In this document: piece by piece, positions 16,839 to 26,168 of the stretch
Numbering within the stretch: position 1 is the stretch's first letter
Layout of the letters: every line of letters begins with the position of its first letter
From: Streptomyces sp. 150FB
GTDB lineage: Bacteria; Actinomycetota; Actinomycetes; Streptomycetales; Streptomycetaceae
Reading direction: 5' to 3'
Length of the DNA: 64,000 nt
Assembly: GCF_000818195.1 (NCBI RefSeq)
Contig: NZ_JTHL01000001.1
Span: 7,575,476 to 7,639,475 of the forward strand
Notes under the pieces: generated by a model
Databases searched by the model: none
Told to the model about the DNA's origin: nothing
The model's input: only the letters and a program-made list of their open reading frames with translations
Position numbers and translations under genes: made by a program

Positions 16839-18623
16839 GCCGACAGTCCAAGATCGTCCTGGTCGATGCTCTTCGCGAGGGCGCGCTCGGTGATGGCCTT
16901 CGTGGCGCGAGCGGAAGCCGGGCCGACGACCTTGGCGGAGGGCTCCTTGTACCAGGGCTTGAGGTTGAGCATGGCGACCCGGATGCCGGTGGCCAGCAGC
17001 AGCACCTTGCCCTTGGGCAGGGCGCGGATGGCGTCCGGCGGAAGGATCCGCTCGGTGCGCATGCTCACCGAGGTGGACTTGCCGCCCTCGCTGGTCGACA
17101 CCGAGGTGGTCTGGACGTCGTGATCGCCGACCTGGCGGCTGAGCCGGTCGGCGAAGTCCGCGTCATCGATGCCAGACCCGATGATCTTGATGGTGGCGGC
17201 GGAGTACAGGGCGTCCATACCGGCCTCGCCCCAGCACCGCTGGCCCTGACGGTAGGACTGCAGGATCGTCATCGGGATGACGCCTCGGCTGCCCAGGTGG
17301 CTGTAGAGATCAGGGAGGTCCGAGATGCGGCAGACATTCGCCGCCTCGTCGAGGACGCAAAGGGCGGGCGGGTCGAGTCGCCCGCCGGAGCGCTCGGCGA
17401 CGATCACGGCCGCGCGCATCACGGCGTCGGCCGCCGCCGCGATGATCGCGGACGCACTGCCGCCGCCGTCCTTGCTCAGCAGATACAGGGTGTCGCGGGA
17501 GGTGGCGAAGGCGAACGGCTGGAACTCGGGGAGGTCCTCGTTCGGGGTGACCCAGGCGGCGACGTCCGGGTCGAGCAGGCAGCTCGCGTACTGCCTCGCC
17601 GTCTCATAGATGCCGTCGCGCGTTTCGGTCGCGCCGGAGACGGTGCCCTGGAGCTGGGCGGCGACGGCATGGTGGCCGGCGTCGGTGAGCAGGTCCACCG
17701 GGGTGCGGTCGGCCGGCATCGCGAGCCAGGCCAGGACGTCGGTGATCGGCCGCCGGTGGGACGCGGCGGCGAGGAAGAGGGCACCGAGGGTGTTGCTCGC
17801 GGCGGTGGACCAGAAGTCGGAGCCGCTGGACTCGTCCACGCTCGCGGTCACGAAGTGCCCCGCCAACCTCTTCGCCCCGGCGAGATCGCGGGCGTCAGCG
17901 AGGATGTCCCACCACATCTCGCGCGGGTGGTGGGCGATCTGCTGCGGATCGAGGATCCAGATCGTGCCGACCTCGGCACGGGCGTCCACGGTTGTGGTGA
18001 AGGCGTCGTTCGCGGCTTTGTTGCTGGTGAGTAGGACCGGGCCCGGTGCTGAGAGGATCGCGGGGATCGCCAGCCCGGACGTCTTGCCGGAACGCGGGGC
18101 CATGATCGCGACGATCACGTCCTCCCAAGACGCGCGGACCTCCGCACGACCGGAATCGAGGGTGCCGAGCAGGATGCCGCGGTCAGCGGGCAGGACCTCT
18201 TTTACTCTCCCGGCCGCCCAGGCTCGGGCGCAGGCTCTTCGCCTTGGCGACGATCTCCTTGTCCAGCAGCGGTGCCAGGTCCGCCTTGCGGGCGAGGCCG
18301 GACTTGGACCCGGCACGCCAGCGCATCCACAGCACCGCAGCGGTGACGACCAGGGCAACGGTGAGCAAGCCGGGGACGACGCGGGCACCGACCACCAGCA
18401 TGCTGGTGCTCAAGGCCGGCCACACCACTTCCGGATGCAGCAGTGCGTCCGTGACGCGGAAGGGGGCCCATATCCCGCTCCCGACAAACGTATTGGTGAG
18501 ATTCCCGGTCAGCCAGGCCAGGGAGCCGAAAGCCATGACGGCGCCGAGGACGCCGAACAGCAGGTAGAGGAGCGCGTCCGACCCGGTGGTGGTCGAGGGC
18601 GCGCTGGTGCGCGGGGAAGGCAC
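16835..18623 (-). CDS. Type IV coupling protein (TraG/VirD4-like ATPase), frameshifted in this sequence
   Basis: An ATPase that links the relaxosome to the transfer channel. The N-terminal part (frame from 18623) has two hydrophobic segments (LLYLLFGVLGAVMAFGSLAWL and STSMLVVGARVVPGLLTVALVV). The main part has Walker A (IMAPRSGKTSGLA), Walker B (ALCVLDEAANV) and the TraG C-terminal region (HLGSRGVIPMTILQSYRQGQ). The two parts are in different frames. Removing one A of the AAAA run at 18200-18203 restores GRESKEVLPADRGILLG without loss. This is either an assembly error or a recent inactivating mutation. About 595 aa if repaired. Confidence 0.85.
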
Positions 18624-18718
18624 GGCGGTTCCTTGGGTGTGCGAGCGGGCAGGGGCGGGGCGCGCTCGGCTCTCGTGCAGCTCATGGGGGTATTCCTGGA
18701 CGTCTGAGGCGGAACGTT

Positions 18719-19384
18719 TCAGCGGGGTCGGCCGGCAGAACGAGGCGCGGGCGGAGGTGCTGCGGTGGCCGGCGGACTGCCGGTCGACGGCGATGTTCCG
18801 GCGCGCGGCGAGGAGGAGCGGGCCGCCCGCTGCCGGTCTGAATCGAAGTTCCGGGCAGAGGACGGCACAGGAGCAGCCTCGGTACCGAGGACGTCGTCGA
18901 GCAACTCCCGGCTGCGCAGGACGTTGACCATCTGGTGGTGCCGGGGGTCCGTGCGCTCTGCGGGACAGGCAGCGAGACCGTCCTCGGCGACTTCCAACTG
19001 CTCACGGGCGTCCTGGAGCATTCCGTACGCGGCTGCCAGCCGCGTCCACGTCTCGAAAGTCGGATGGTGATGCGGGTCGTCGAAGTCGAGACGGGCGCGA
19101 GTCCAATCGGCGGCAGAGGCGACGAGTTCGGTCAGCTCGGGCAGAGCCCCGACCAGTGCGCCGTTGACCTCCTCGATGATGCCCGCCACCTCATCGGGCG
19201 AGGCGTCCTCGTGGAGGCGAGAAATCATCCCGCGGACCGAGTACGGATCGGCGGAAGCGCTAGACAGGCGCCTGACCTGCAGCGGCTTGTCAGAGCCCGG
19301 TGCCGCGCTGCGGTGGGCGAGCCGGATGTTGTGCTGCATGGCCGCACCGACGGCCTCGCCGATGCTGGAGTAGTACTCGGGCAC
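18719..19384 (-). CDS. Hypothetical protein with basic tail
   Basis: A 221-aa protein starting at GTG 19384 with GAAGAGG upstream (VPEYYSSIGEAVGAAMQHNIRL). The body is helical and acidic (MISRLHEDASPDEVAGIIEEVNGALVGALPELTELVASAADWTRARLDF). The tail carries SDRQRAARSSSPRAG and ends PAPRSAGRPR, another version of the recurring tail. The open frame extending upstream to 19933 is a shadow of the next gene. Function unknown; it lies between the coupling protein and another tailed protein. Confidence 0.65.
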   Translation of the reverse strand: MPEYYSSIGEAVGAAMQHNIRLAHRSAAPGSDKPLQVRRLSSASADPYSVRGMISRLHEDASPDEVAGIIEEVNGALVGALPELTELVASAADWTRARLDFDDPHHHPTFETWTRLAAAYGMLQDAREQLEVAEDGLAACPAERTDPRHHQMVNVLRSRELLDDVLGTEAAPVPSSARNFDSDRQRAARSSSPRAGTSPSTGSPPATAAPPPAPRSAGRPR

Positions 19385-19475
19385 GCTTGCCTCTTCGGGT
19401 GAGTGGTCCTTGACGGGTGAGTCGAGCGGTGGCGCGCGACGTACTGGTGGCCGACGGCGAAGAGAGCGGCCGGAA

Positions 19476-20201
19476 TCACCGTCGGGGGGTTGCGGCGCGC
19501 GGCGGGTGACCCGTCGGAGTGAGCGGCGCCGTCTGAGAACCGGACGCCGACGAGACCTTGGCCTGATTCGCCGCAGGAGAAGTGGCCAGAGCGGCACCTC
19601 GGTGATCACGGACGGTCCGTGCTGCCGAGTAACTCGTCGAAGCGGCGCCGACTCGGCGTAGCTCGGCCTCGGAATCGACGAGTTCAGACTGGGCCGAGCT
19701 GACGAACTCCGAGGCGAAGCCGAACCGGTCGGCGAGCGCATACGCGTCGTCGTCCAAGTCGTTGACCTGTTCTCCCGCTGCTTCCAGCGCCTCCCAGACA
19801 CGCTCCAGCGCACCGTGCTCGGGGTGAAGGAGGTGGTCAACTGCCCGCTGAAGGCTGGCCCCGTCTTCGGCCGCACGGATCTGGTCCGTGATGCTGAGAA
19901 GTTCGGCTCCGGCGGCGTAGGGCCCCAGCGCATGCACCGGAGGGCTCATCCGCGCCGTGTCGAGGGACGGCGGAAGGGTGACGTCATAGCGAGCGGCTCG
20001 AAGCATCTCGGCCGCATGGCTGGCGATGGCGACCTGCTCGGCGAGCGGAGTGGTGGTGGGAAGGCGATGGCGTCGGCCGTGCCAGTCGTCAATCTGCTTG
20101 AAACCGGCGTGACGGAGGAGCTGCGCGGAGAGGCCATCGGTAGCGCCCTTGGCAACGACGCTGCCGCTGAACTCGGACGTGATGGTGATCGAGGTAGGCA
20201 C
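19476..20201 (-). CDS. Hypothetical protein with N-terminal repeat domain shared with the 24613 gene
   Basis: A 241-aa protein. The first 80 residues (FSGSVVAKGATDGLSAQLLRHAGFKQID...HRLPTTTPLAEQVAIASHAAEMLRAARYDVTLPPSL) resemble each of the two repeats of the protein encoded at 24613-25377. The centre is acidic and helical (GEQVNDLDDDAYALADRFGFASEFVSSAQSEL). The tail is Ser/Ala/Pro-rich and ends PPRAATPRR. A recurrent 30-bp element lies 58 bases upstream. Function unknown. Confidence 0.65.
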   Translation of the reverse strand: MPTSITITSEFSGSVVAKGATDGLSAQLLRHAGFKQIDDWHGRRHRLPTTTPLAEQVAIASHAAEMLRAARYDVTLPPSLDTARMSPPVHALGPYAAGAELLSITDQIRAAEDGASLQRAVDHLLHPEHGALERVWEALEAAGEQVNDLDDDAYALADRFGFASEFVSSAQSELVDSEAELRRVGAASTSYSAARTVRDHRGAALATSPAANQAKVSSASGSQTAPLTPTGHPPRAATPRR

Positions 20202-20259
20202 GGAAGTCTCCGGGGCAGAGGGAGCGAAGGACCCGTCGGAAGTGGGCCAGTGGGCAGAG

Positions 20260-20289
20260 CGTCCGGCAAATCCGGGGTTTGGTCCGGCC
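20260..20289 (-). promoter_or_regulatory. Recurrent 30-bp upstream element, copy B
   Basis: Carries the core GTTTGGTCCGGCC in the same orientation relative to the downstream gene (start 20201) as copy A. The two copies agree at 23 of 30 positions, and similarity continues some 15 bases beyond. Confidence 0.5.
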
Positions 20290-20359
20290 GAGAATCGCTG
20301 GTAGAGGCCGCACGGCGGCGGTCAGCCGGGCGCCCCGCCGCAGCAGGGCACCCGGTCGG

Positions 20360-20877
20360 TCAGAAGAAGGGATTCTCTGTCGGCCGGTCGGCCCCGGTGG
20401 CGGCCATGAGCAGTTCGGCGAGGTCCTCGGGCTCGGACGACCTCTGGTCTATCCACCACCCGGCGCGGGTCACCGTACGAGCGTTCTCCTCGATCTCCGC
20501 CCAGTCCGCTTCGCTGGTCGTGCCTTCAGTGACCAGTGCGGTGTAGGCGTTGGTCAGGATCTGGTGACGACAGCGCACGCCCCAGGGAACGGCCCGCTCG
20601 GTCCCCTCCAGGGGAGGCATCCGGTACTGCTCGGACCAGACTTCGGACGCGGTCTGCTCCTCGGCGCATTTCGCCCTGAGACGGGCGGAGTTGTGCTGCT
20701 CGTCGACCTTGTTCGAGGCGCGCCAGCAGTCGATGTACTCCTGCCTGGCAAGCCATTCGGCGAAGGCTGCGCGGCGGTCGGCCGGTCGGAAAAGTCGTGG
20801 TCGGCATGGTGACCGCAGGCGTGTTCTCCGCGAATCTCCCGTCTCGGGAGCCAGTAAGGTGCGGCCGTCGGCGTCAC
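20360..20877 (-). pseudogene. Hypothetical gene split by a one-base frameshift
   Basis: The C-terminal part reads well in one frame (AAFAEWLARQEYIDCWRASNK...RMPPLEGTERAVPWGVRCRHQ...DLAELLMAATGADRP), beginning far upstream of its first ATG (20620) with no usable start. The preceding 33 residues, from GTG 20877 (PYWLPRREIRGEHACGHHADHDFSDRP), lie in another frame. A net -1 change near 20785-20792, in GACCGGCCGACCGCC, joins them. The intact product would be about 172 aa. No family was recognised. It is either a real lesion or a base missing from the assembly. Confidence 0.6.
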
Positions 20878-20914
20878 CGAATCGGCTGATCCGACGGCTG
20901 CATCCTCTGAGTGG

Positions 20915-21673
20915 TCAGGACGGCTTGGTCTCGTGATCTAGGGCATCGATAATCGACAGGATCGTTGCCAGATCTGCTTCGACCTCGTCGACGGTGATCG
21001 TCGCGCGCCCGCGTCCGCTGCGGTCGCCGGTGTGGGCGATCAGGTTGCGGCGAGCCACAATCCGGTCCAGCTCTGTGGTGGACTCGTTGATAGCGACCTT
21101 GCGCCGCTTGTCGACGCGGGTCATGAGCTTCTTCTCGCCCACGAGACTGAACAGCTGACCGATCTGGGCAGGCGCGGGGCTGGCCCGCATCCGGATCTCC
21201 AGTTCGACGACTTGTCGAAGTCCCCAGCCTCGCTTCTCGTACTTCTCCTGGATCGCGAGGTAGTCCCCCACTGTCATAGACAGCTCAAGCAAACCCCCTG
21301 GAGGTGGGGTGGAGGCAATGGCAGTGCTGTAGCGCTCCATGACTCTGTCTGCGCAGAAGGTCTCTATGGCCGCGCAGGCGGCCACGAGAGCCTGCCTGAG
21401 GAGAGGCCTGAGGTTAGGTTCCTGGAGCTTCTCTCGCAGCGTGGCATGGCCTGGCTTGAAGGTCACGAAAACCCGGTCGTTCTCCAGGCACTCCAGCTCA
21501 TCCCAGTACTTCTGCGGCAGAGAGAGAGCGTCGCCGAGTCGTTCCCGCTTCTCACGTCGCATCCTGCGCTGCCGGTTGTTGACGAGGGTCTTGGCAAGGT
21601 CTACCAGGATCTCAGCGTCTTCGAGATTGAGGTCGAACGCTTCACGTGCCGTCAACTTCGGGGGCGCGCCCAT
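20915..21673 (-). CDS. HEPN-like protein, putative RNase or defence-associated
   Basis: A 252-aa helical protein. The motif RRNLIAHTGDR near residues 208-218 gives the R-x4-H signature of HEPN nucleases (R209, H214), placed as in RiboL-PSP-HEPN-type proteins in front of a C-terminal helix. The N-terminal half is rich in charged helices (LAKTLVNNRQRRMRREKRERLGDAL). HEPN proteins often cleave RNA in toxin-antitoxin or abortive-infection systems. No MNT-type antitoxin is adjacent, so a stand-alone role is inferred. Its codon use and the absence of the basic tail set it apart from the transfer genes. Confidence 0.65.
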   Translation of the reverse strand: MGAPPKLTAREAFDLNLEDAEILVDLAKTLVNNRQRRMRREKRERLGDALSLPQKYWDELECLENDRVFVTFKPGHATLREKLQEPNLRPLLRQALVAACAAIETFCADRVMERYSTAIASTPPPGGLLELSMTVGDYLAIQEKYEKRGWGLRQVVELEIRMRASPAPAQIGQLFSLVGEKKLMTRVDKRRKVAINESTTELDRIVARRNLIAHTGDRSGRGRATITVDEVEADLATILSIIDALDHETKPS

Positions 21674-21956
21674 GTGTGCTCTCCGGGGTCTCAGTTGTGA
21701 TGTTGATCAGAGTGCCCCTCGGCATGCTGAGCGTCCACGTGTTTCCCGGAACCCACCACGTGGAGTGTTTCGCCATCCTCAAACCGGCCGCGAAGGGTCC
21801 GTGACCTGCGGTTTTGTCCGCGCGCATTATGTGCAGTGTGGGCGTTACGGGCGATATCCTGATGCTGAAATGACGCCCGTGACGCTCATTTGGGGTGCGT
21901 GGTGGACAGGATGCTGGTGGACAGGTGGCGCATGAGGGGCTTGCAAGGTCCTTCGC

Positions 21957-22154
21957 TTATTCCCGACGTCTGCTGTCCCGGAGGTGGGGCAGCAGACGTC
22001 GGTACTCTTCCTGGAGAATCCGGCACCTGACGTAGGGGGGGCGATGAGGGTGAAAGACGACAAGGCGTACGGGTTCGCTGGTGACCGGTACCGGACAGTG
22101 GGCATCGTGAAGGGTGATGACGCGTGCGGTTTCTCGCAGAGGTGAGGTGGTCAT
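21957..22154 (-). CDS. Small hypothetical protein
   Basis: A possible 65-aa gene (TTSPLRETARVITLHDAHCPVPVTSEPVRLVVFHPHRPPYVRCRILQEEYRRLL truncated here). An AGGGA ribosome-binding site stands four bases before the ATG, and the codons are plausible. No family is known. The surrounding 21674-22339 has no other gene and separates it from the HEPN gene and the divergent GIY-YIG gene. Confidence 0.4.
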   Translation of the reverse strand: MTTSPLRETARVITLHDAHCPVPVTSEPVRLVVFHPHRPPYVRCRILQEEYRRLLPHLRDSRRRE

Positions 22155-22339
22155 GCCGTCCCTTCGCGTCTACCTGCTGCGCTGCCGGGGATCCACTGCA
22201 GCAGCCCGGACAAGGCCGAGCAGGCTCGCAACCGCCACCATCATGTTCTGTTCGGACTGCCTGATCCGACGTTCGGCCCCACCGGGCAGGCCGTGCTACG
22301 TAGCCTGATCAGCACCCTGTACTTCCGGCCAGAGGACTG

Positions 22340-23134
22340 ATGATGCACCGTGAGCCGATGGGCTACGACCTGTTCGGCGACCCGTACTTCGAGGACGACG
22401 TTGCTGTGCCGGAGCCCGAGCAACTGCGCGAGTTCACCCCTCAGACGCTACCCAAGTGCTTTCGGACGTGGCAGCAGATCCGAGACGTTGGTCTGGAGTC
22501 GGTAGGTCCGCCTGTTGGGCTCCTGTCCTGGACGCCGTCGGGTGCCTGCGCTCCGAAGACCGCCAAGGTCTACGACATCTCCAAGGCCAGGAAGGCCGGC
22601 CCCCGGGAACCCGACCTATTTGAGCTCTTCGAGGAAGCCGAAGAGCAGGAACCGTTGGCCGCAGCTGGCGGAGTCGGACGAGTGCATCCGGTGATCAGTC
22701 AGGGTGTCCTGGCCTTGGCTGCGTGGTCGGAGTGGGTGCCGTTGATCGGCGCTGAGGTACCGCGGTTGCCGGGCGTCTACCTCGCCAGGCGGGGCCAGAG
22801 CGGCCCGATTGTCTACGTGGGCATGTCGGGTGAGCGCCAGGGCGAGGGGCTGCGGGGCCGGATACGGCGGTACACCAGTGGAAAGGCATTGGCCTCTGGG
22901 CTCGGCGAGGCGGTCTTCGACCGGGCGCTGGCCGACTTGGACTGGGTGCGCGAGCGCCTTGCGGAAGTCGAGAGCGGTCAGCCGATGCGGGCGACCGGGT
23001 GGGGCAAGGCTGCCTTAACGTGGGCCGACCTGCATGTCTGCTGGGCTATCACCGCAGATGGCGAGGCCGCCCGTGTCCTGGAGGAGCAGGTCCTATCGTT
23101 GGAGAGCGTCGACTGGTGGAATCGCGCCCGCTGA
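22340..23134 (+). CDS. GIY-YIG-domain protein
   Basis: A 264-aa protein. The C-terminal half contains a GIY-YIG core: PRLPGVYLARRGQSGPIVYVGMSGE (residues about 140-165), followed by LRGRIRRYTSG with the expected Arg and a late acidic residue in VLEEQVLS. GIY-YIG enzymes are single-strand-nicking nucleases found in homing, repair and restriction. The N-terminal 120 residues are acidic and unknown. ATG 22340 or 22343 follows AGAGG. It is a lone plus-strand gene in the minus-strand transfer region, suggesting separate acquisition. Confidence 0.65.
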   Translation: MMHREPMGYDLFGDPYFEDDVAVPEPEQLREFTPQTLPKCFRTWQQIRDVGLESVGPPVGLLSWTPSGACAPKTAKVYDISKARKAGPREPDLFELFEEAEEQEPLAAAGGVGRVHPVISQGVLALAAWSEWVPLIGAEVPRLPGVYLARRGQSGPIVYVGMSGERQGEGLRGRIRRYTSGKALASGLGEAVFDRALADLDWVRERLAEVESGQPMRATGWGKAALTWADLHVCWAITADGEAARVLEEQVLSLESVDWWNRAR

Positions 23135-23321
23135 CTGTCCGGACCAACAAGCAGTCAGGAGCACGCACCTCATCCCTAGCGGCCGCGGTGTGTACGTTCA
23201 TCTGGGACGGGCAGCGGGAGATCCCGTACCGGGCCGGCTTGGCGCGGGAGATGGCTGTCTTCCTCGCTGTGCAGGGAGGGACCTTACCGCTGGCTGCCCC
23301 GGCTGAGCGGGGAACTGGCTG

Positions 23322-23795
23322 TCAGGCGGCCGCTGCTTCGCTGAGTCGCCGTTGGACCTCCTCGATGAAGAACAGAGGCGCGGTCGCGCCTCGGTAGGGA
23401 TGGGAGTAGTGGCAGTGGCCTGTCTCCTCATCAAACTGGAAGTACGCCGTCCACATTCCCCTACCGGAGTTGGATCGGATCTTTGCTTCCACGGTGAAGC
23501 CGCTCGTGGAGACGTTCATGATCTTCCCCACGCTTTCTGCGGCAGCGCGCACGATGGCGGCGAACTCAAGCTCCGCGGGTGTTGGAACCCTGGCATCGAG
23601 TGACTCGTCGGTCTCGACGTCCTCGGTGGCGTAGTTCTTCTGGGCGAGCTTGATGAGCAGGCCGCCGACTGCGACGACGGCCACGGCGCCGATGCCAAGG
23701 ACGAGGAGGATCTTCTTCTTCTTGGACAGGGGCTTGGCGGTTTCGACGGAGGCGGTGTTTTCGCCGTCCTCGTCGGGGGTGCTCGAGTCGGGCAC
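23322..23795 (-). CDS. Single-pass membrane protein of unknown function
   Basis: A 157-aa protein with a short acidic N-terminus, a KKKK stop-transfer-like stretch, one transmembrane helix (ILLVLGIGAVAVVAVGGLLI, about residues 29-48) and a folded C-terminal domain (VGKIMNVSTSGFTVEAKIRSNSGRGMWTAYFQFD). The topology suggests that the C-terminal domain is outside. No family is recognised, and it stands alone between gene-poor stretches. Confidence 0.65.
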   Translation of the reverse strand: MPDSSTPDEDGENTASVETAKPLSKKKKILLVLGIGAVAVVAVGGLLIKLAQKNYATEDVETDESLDARVPTPAELEFAAIVRAAAESVGKIMNVSTSGFTVEAKIRSNSGRGMWTAYFQFDEETGHCHYSHPYRGATAPLFFIEEVQRRLSEAAAA

Positions 23796-24612
23796 GGCGG
23801 CCTGCCTTTCCGGTTCAGAAGATCTGCCGCCAGACTAGTTGGCTCGGTTCTCGTATAGCTACGGCCAGGTGTCGTCTGCGGGTATCCAACGTCCTGGTCA
23901 GGGGCCAGGGCGTCCGTCGCGGCAAATGCCGGATTTACTGCGGCAGGGCCACTGCTGTGCTCATCGCGATCTGCGCGGGCTCTCCGGCCGCCGTAGCGAG
24001 GCGTACACATTTGCTGCGGCAGGACCGGAAGGACGGGGCAGACGTGACGATCGAACCGGTGACCGAGCTCGGGACTGGGGCGCGCTCCGCTTGCCGCGCG
24101 CCCGGGTGATGCCGCTGTCCGCTCTGCTGCGTCCGTCGGCCCGGCGGACTCGGCCGCCCGCGTGAGGGCTCTGCGAGCAGGTCGCGGTGGCATCCCGTTC
24201 TCAGGAATCGGGCTGCCACTCTCCATGAGCAGCCGACTGATCGGGTCCGGTGTGGTCCGCCACGGATATCCGCACTGAACGACGAGGTCCCGGCGGCGGC
24301 TGTTGAGCCGCTGTCGGGGCCTCTCGTCATGTCGTAGCCGTCCCCTGGCCGCTGCACGGACTGGGGCGAAGCGTCTCCGTTACGGAATGCTCGACCGAAG
24401 ATATGGGTCGGGCGTCGATCAGGTCGCTGCTGGCTTCGGCGGCCTGCCCCGTCAACAGCTGCGGCGGGCACTCACCTTCGACATCGCGTTGGGAAGAATC
24501 GGGGCCGATCGGTTCATCGCAGGCACCAAGATCAGCCCGTTCCTCTACCCCCGTGAGACTGCACGGTGCGCACCGACAGCTGGTCCAAGGGCCTGAGATG
24601 GAAGGAGTTGGA
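23796..24612. other. 817-base stretch without a convincing gene
   Basis: Only short frames with poor bias occur. Two near-identical 18-base direct repeats are present, ATTTACTGCGGCAGGGCC near 23933 and ATTTGCTGCGGCAGGACC near 24009, two mismatches apart. The region may be the decayed remnant of an older gene; no family could be named. Confidence 0.4.
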
Positions 24613-25377
24613 TCAGCGGTCGCGGGAGTACGCGATGCGGGGGTCAACCGGCCGCACCGCCGGTGTGGTGACGGCGGCGGCGGGGACCGGCGCCCTGCCC
24701 GGGATACCGGCACGGGCCGGGCTGGCGGCGAGCGCGGCGGCGCTCAACGGAGACGCGCGAGCGGGACCATGGCCGCGCTCACGGCCGACGGCCGGCGTGG
24801 CAGCAGGGCGGGGCCGAGCCGTCACCTCTTGAGCGAGGCGGGGCTGCACTGCGACCTGGAGCCCCGAACGGTGCAGGGCCACCGTGGCGTCGGCGACTTT
24901 CCCCAGCGCCTCGACGCGATCGGTGGTCGCGGGGAGCGTGTAGATGTCCAGGCTCGAGTTGTGCCGCCAGCCGTCCTCCACCAGCGCGAGCCCGCTGAGG
25001 CCGGAGACACGGTCGTCGAGGGCTGCGACGATGCCGAGCTGCGGGTGATCGGCGAAGGCGACGTCTGGTTCACCGAGCGGACCGCGGTCGCGTACCTGTG
25101 CCGTGTCGGGCGCCAGGGCAGGGTCAAGTGCGACGTCCACATCGACCTGGTAGCCGGCCTTGCGCAGCAGCTCGATGGCCCGGCTCGTACGGCCGTGTCC
25201 GTCACGGTTCTGGTCGGCCAGCGCGTACAACGTCGGCTGGTCGGGGACGGGATGGAAGTCGAATCCCTTGAGCATCCAGGTGCTGGCCGCGAGGTTCTTC
25301 GGGTTCGCGGCGACGATGCCGTGGACGGGGTGGTGGCCGAAGGCCAGGTCGGGCAGCACGTCGTAGTGGCTGGGCAT
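24613..25377 (-). CDS. Hypothetical protein with two copies of an uncharacterised repeat
   Basis: A 254-aa protein. Two tandem units of about 80 residues are visible: DLAFGHHPVHGIVAANP...PTLYALADQ...AIELLRKAGYQVDVDVALD and DVAFADHPQLGIVAALDD...LDIYTLPATTD...ATVALHRSGLQVAVQPRLA. The same unit starts the protein encoded at 19476-20201. The tail is long, Ala/Pro/Arg-rich and ends RIAYSRDR. ATG 25377 is used; the longer open frame to 25749 is a shadow. Function unknown. Confidence 0.65.
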   Translation of the reverse strand: MPSHYDVLPDLAFGHHPVHGIVAANPKNLAASTWMLKGFDFHPVPDQPTLYALADQNRDGHGRTSRAIELLRKAGYQVDVDVALDPALAPDTAQVRDRGPLGEPDVAFADHPQLGIVAALDDRVSGLSGLALVEDGWRHNSSLDIYTLPATTDRVEALGKVADATVALHRSGLQVAVQPRLAQEVTARPRPAATPAVGRERGHGPARASPLSAAALAASPARAGIPGRAPVPAAAVTTPAVRPVDPRIAYSRDR

Positions 25378-25474
25378 GGCAGATCCATCCGAGGCGGGTG
25401 CGGTTACAGGTGCGGGCGACGGGCGGATCAGTTCTGAGGGTGCCGTGCACGGAGGACTCCTGGATCGCGGTCGG

Positions 25475-26039
25475 TTAGAGCCGGGGGGCGGATGAGGAAC
25501 TGGCCGACGGCGGCGCGGCCCGCGCGGAAGACTCCGGCGGCGGACCAGTCGGGAGCACGCGCTGGCCGACCGACGGCGAAGAGGCGAGAGCGACACTCGC
25601 CCGGGATGGAGCGGAGTCGGGCGGGAGCACGGTGGCGGCGCGCGCCTTGCTGGCACGTTCCTGCTCCTGGCGTGGTGGTACGCCAAGCTGGTCCAGGCGG
25701 GCGTCGACAGCGGAGAGGAGATCCGGCACGCTGCCGCCGTGGCGCGCATGCGGACCGTCCGGCTCGGAGTCGTAGATCACCTCGTAGACGGCAGGCTCGG
25801 CGGACCGGTGGCGGGTGACCATCCAGCTTTCCGGGGACTCGGGGGTGCTCGGAGGGCAGCTCCTGCGGCGGCGAGATGATCAGCGAACTGCCGTCGGGAA
25901 GCTCGGCATGGACGATGTAGTCGCTGAGGCCGTACTCGACGGTGCCCTCCAGGCCGCGCTGCCCGAGCGCGGAACAGAGGGCGGCCTGAAGACGACGCGG
26001 ATCGGACGCGGCGGTCGAGGGCGGGGTTTCGTGGTGCAT
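25475..26039 (-). pseudogene. Hypothetical tailed protein, frameshifted
   Basis: The N-terminus from ATG 26039 (GGAG six bases upstream) reads HHETPPSTAASDPRRLQAAL...YIVHAELPDGSSLIISPPQELPSEHP. The continuation ESPESWMVTRHRSAEPAVYEVIYDSEPDG is in another frame. Dropping one C of the CCCCC run (GGGGG at 25841-25845 on the plus strand) restores a single protein of about 187 aa. The tail is Pro/Ser/Ala-rich. Function unknown. This is another short-homopolymer indel, so an assembly error is possible. Confidence 0.65.
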
Positions 26040-26120
26040 GGAGTTCTCCGTTGCGAACGCCCCGCCGCACGGCGGGAGCCGACGTGGCGTGGGGCTTGAA
26101 GGAGTGCGGTGGTCCATGAG

Positions 26121-26150
26121 GATCCGGTGATCGGGCAGTTTGGCGCTGCC
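26121..26150 (-). promoter_or_regulatory. Recurrent 30-bp upstream element, copy E
   Basis: Shares GATCCGG and GTTTGGC with copy A (22 of 30 positions) and stands 82 bases before the start at 26039 in the same orientation. Confidence 0.4.
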
Positions 26151-26168
26151 GTGACTGAGTGCTAGGGA

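Noticed and set aside
18204..18388. Alternative N-terminus of the coupling protein in the downstream frame
   Set aside because: Residues there are Cys/Pro/Arg-rich noise, while the other frame encodes the expected membrane helices up to the indel.
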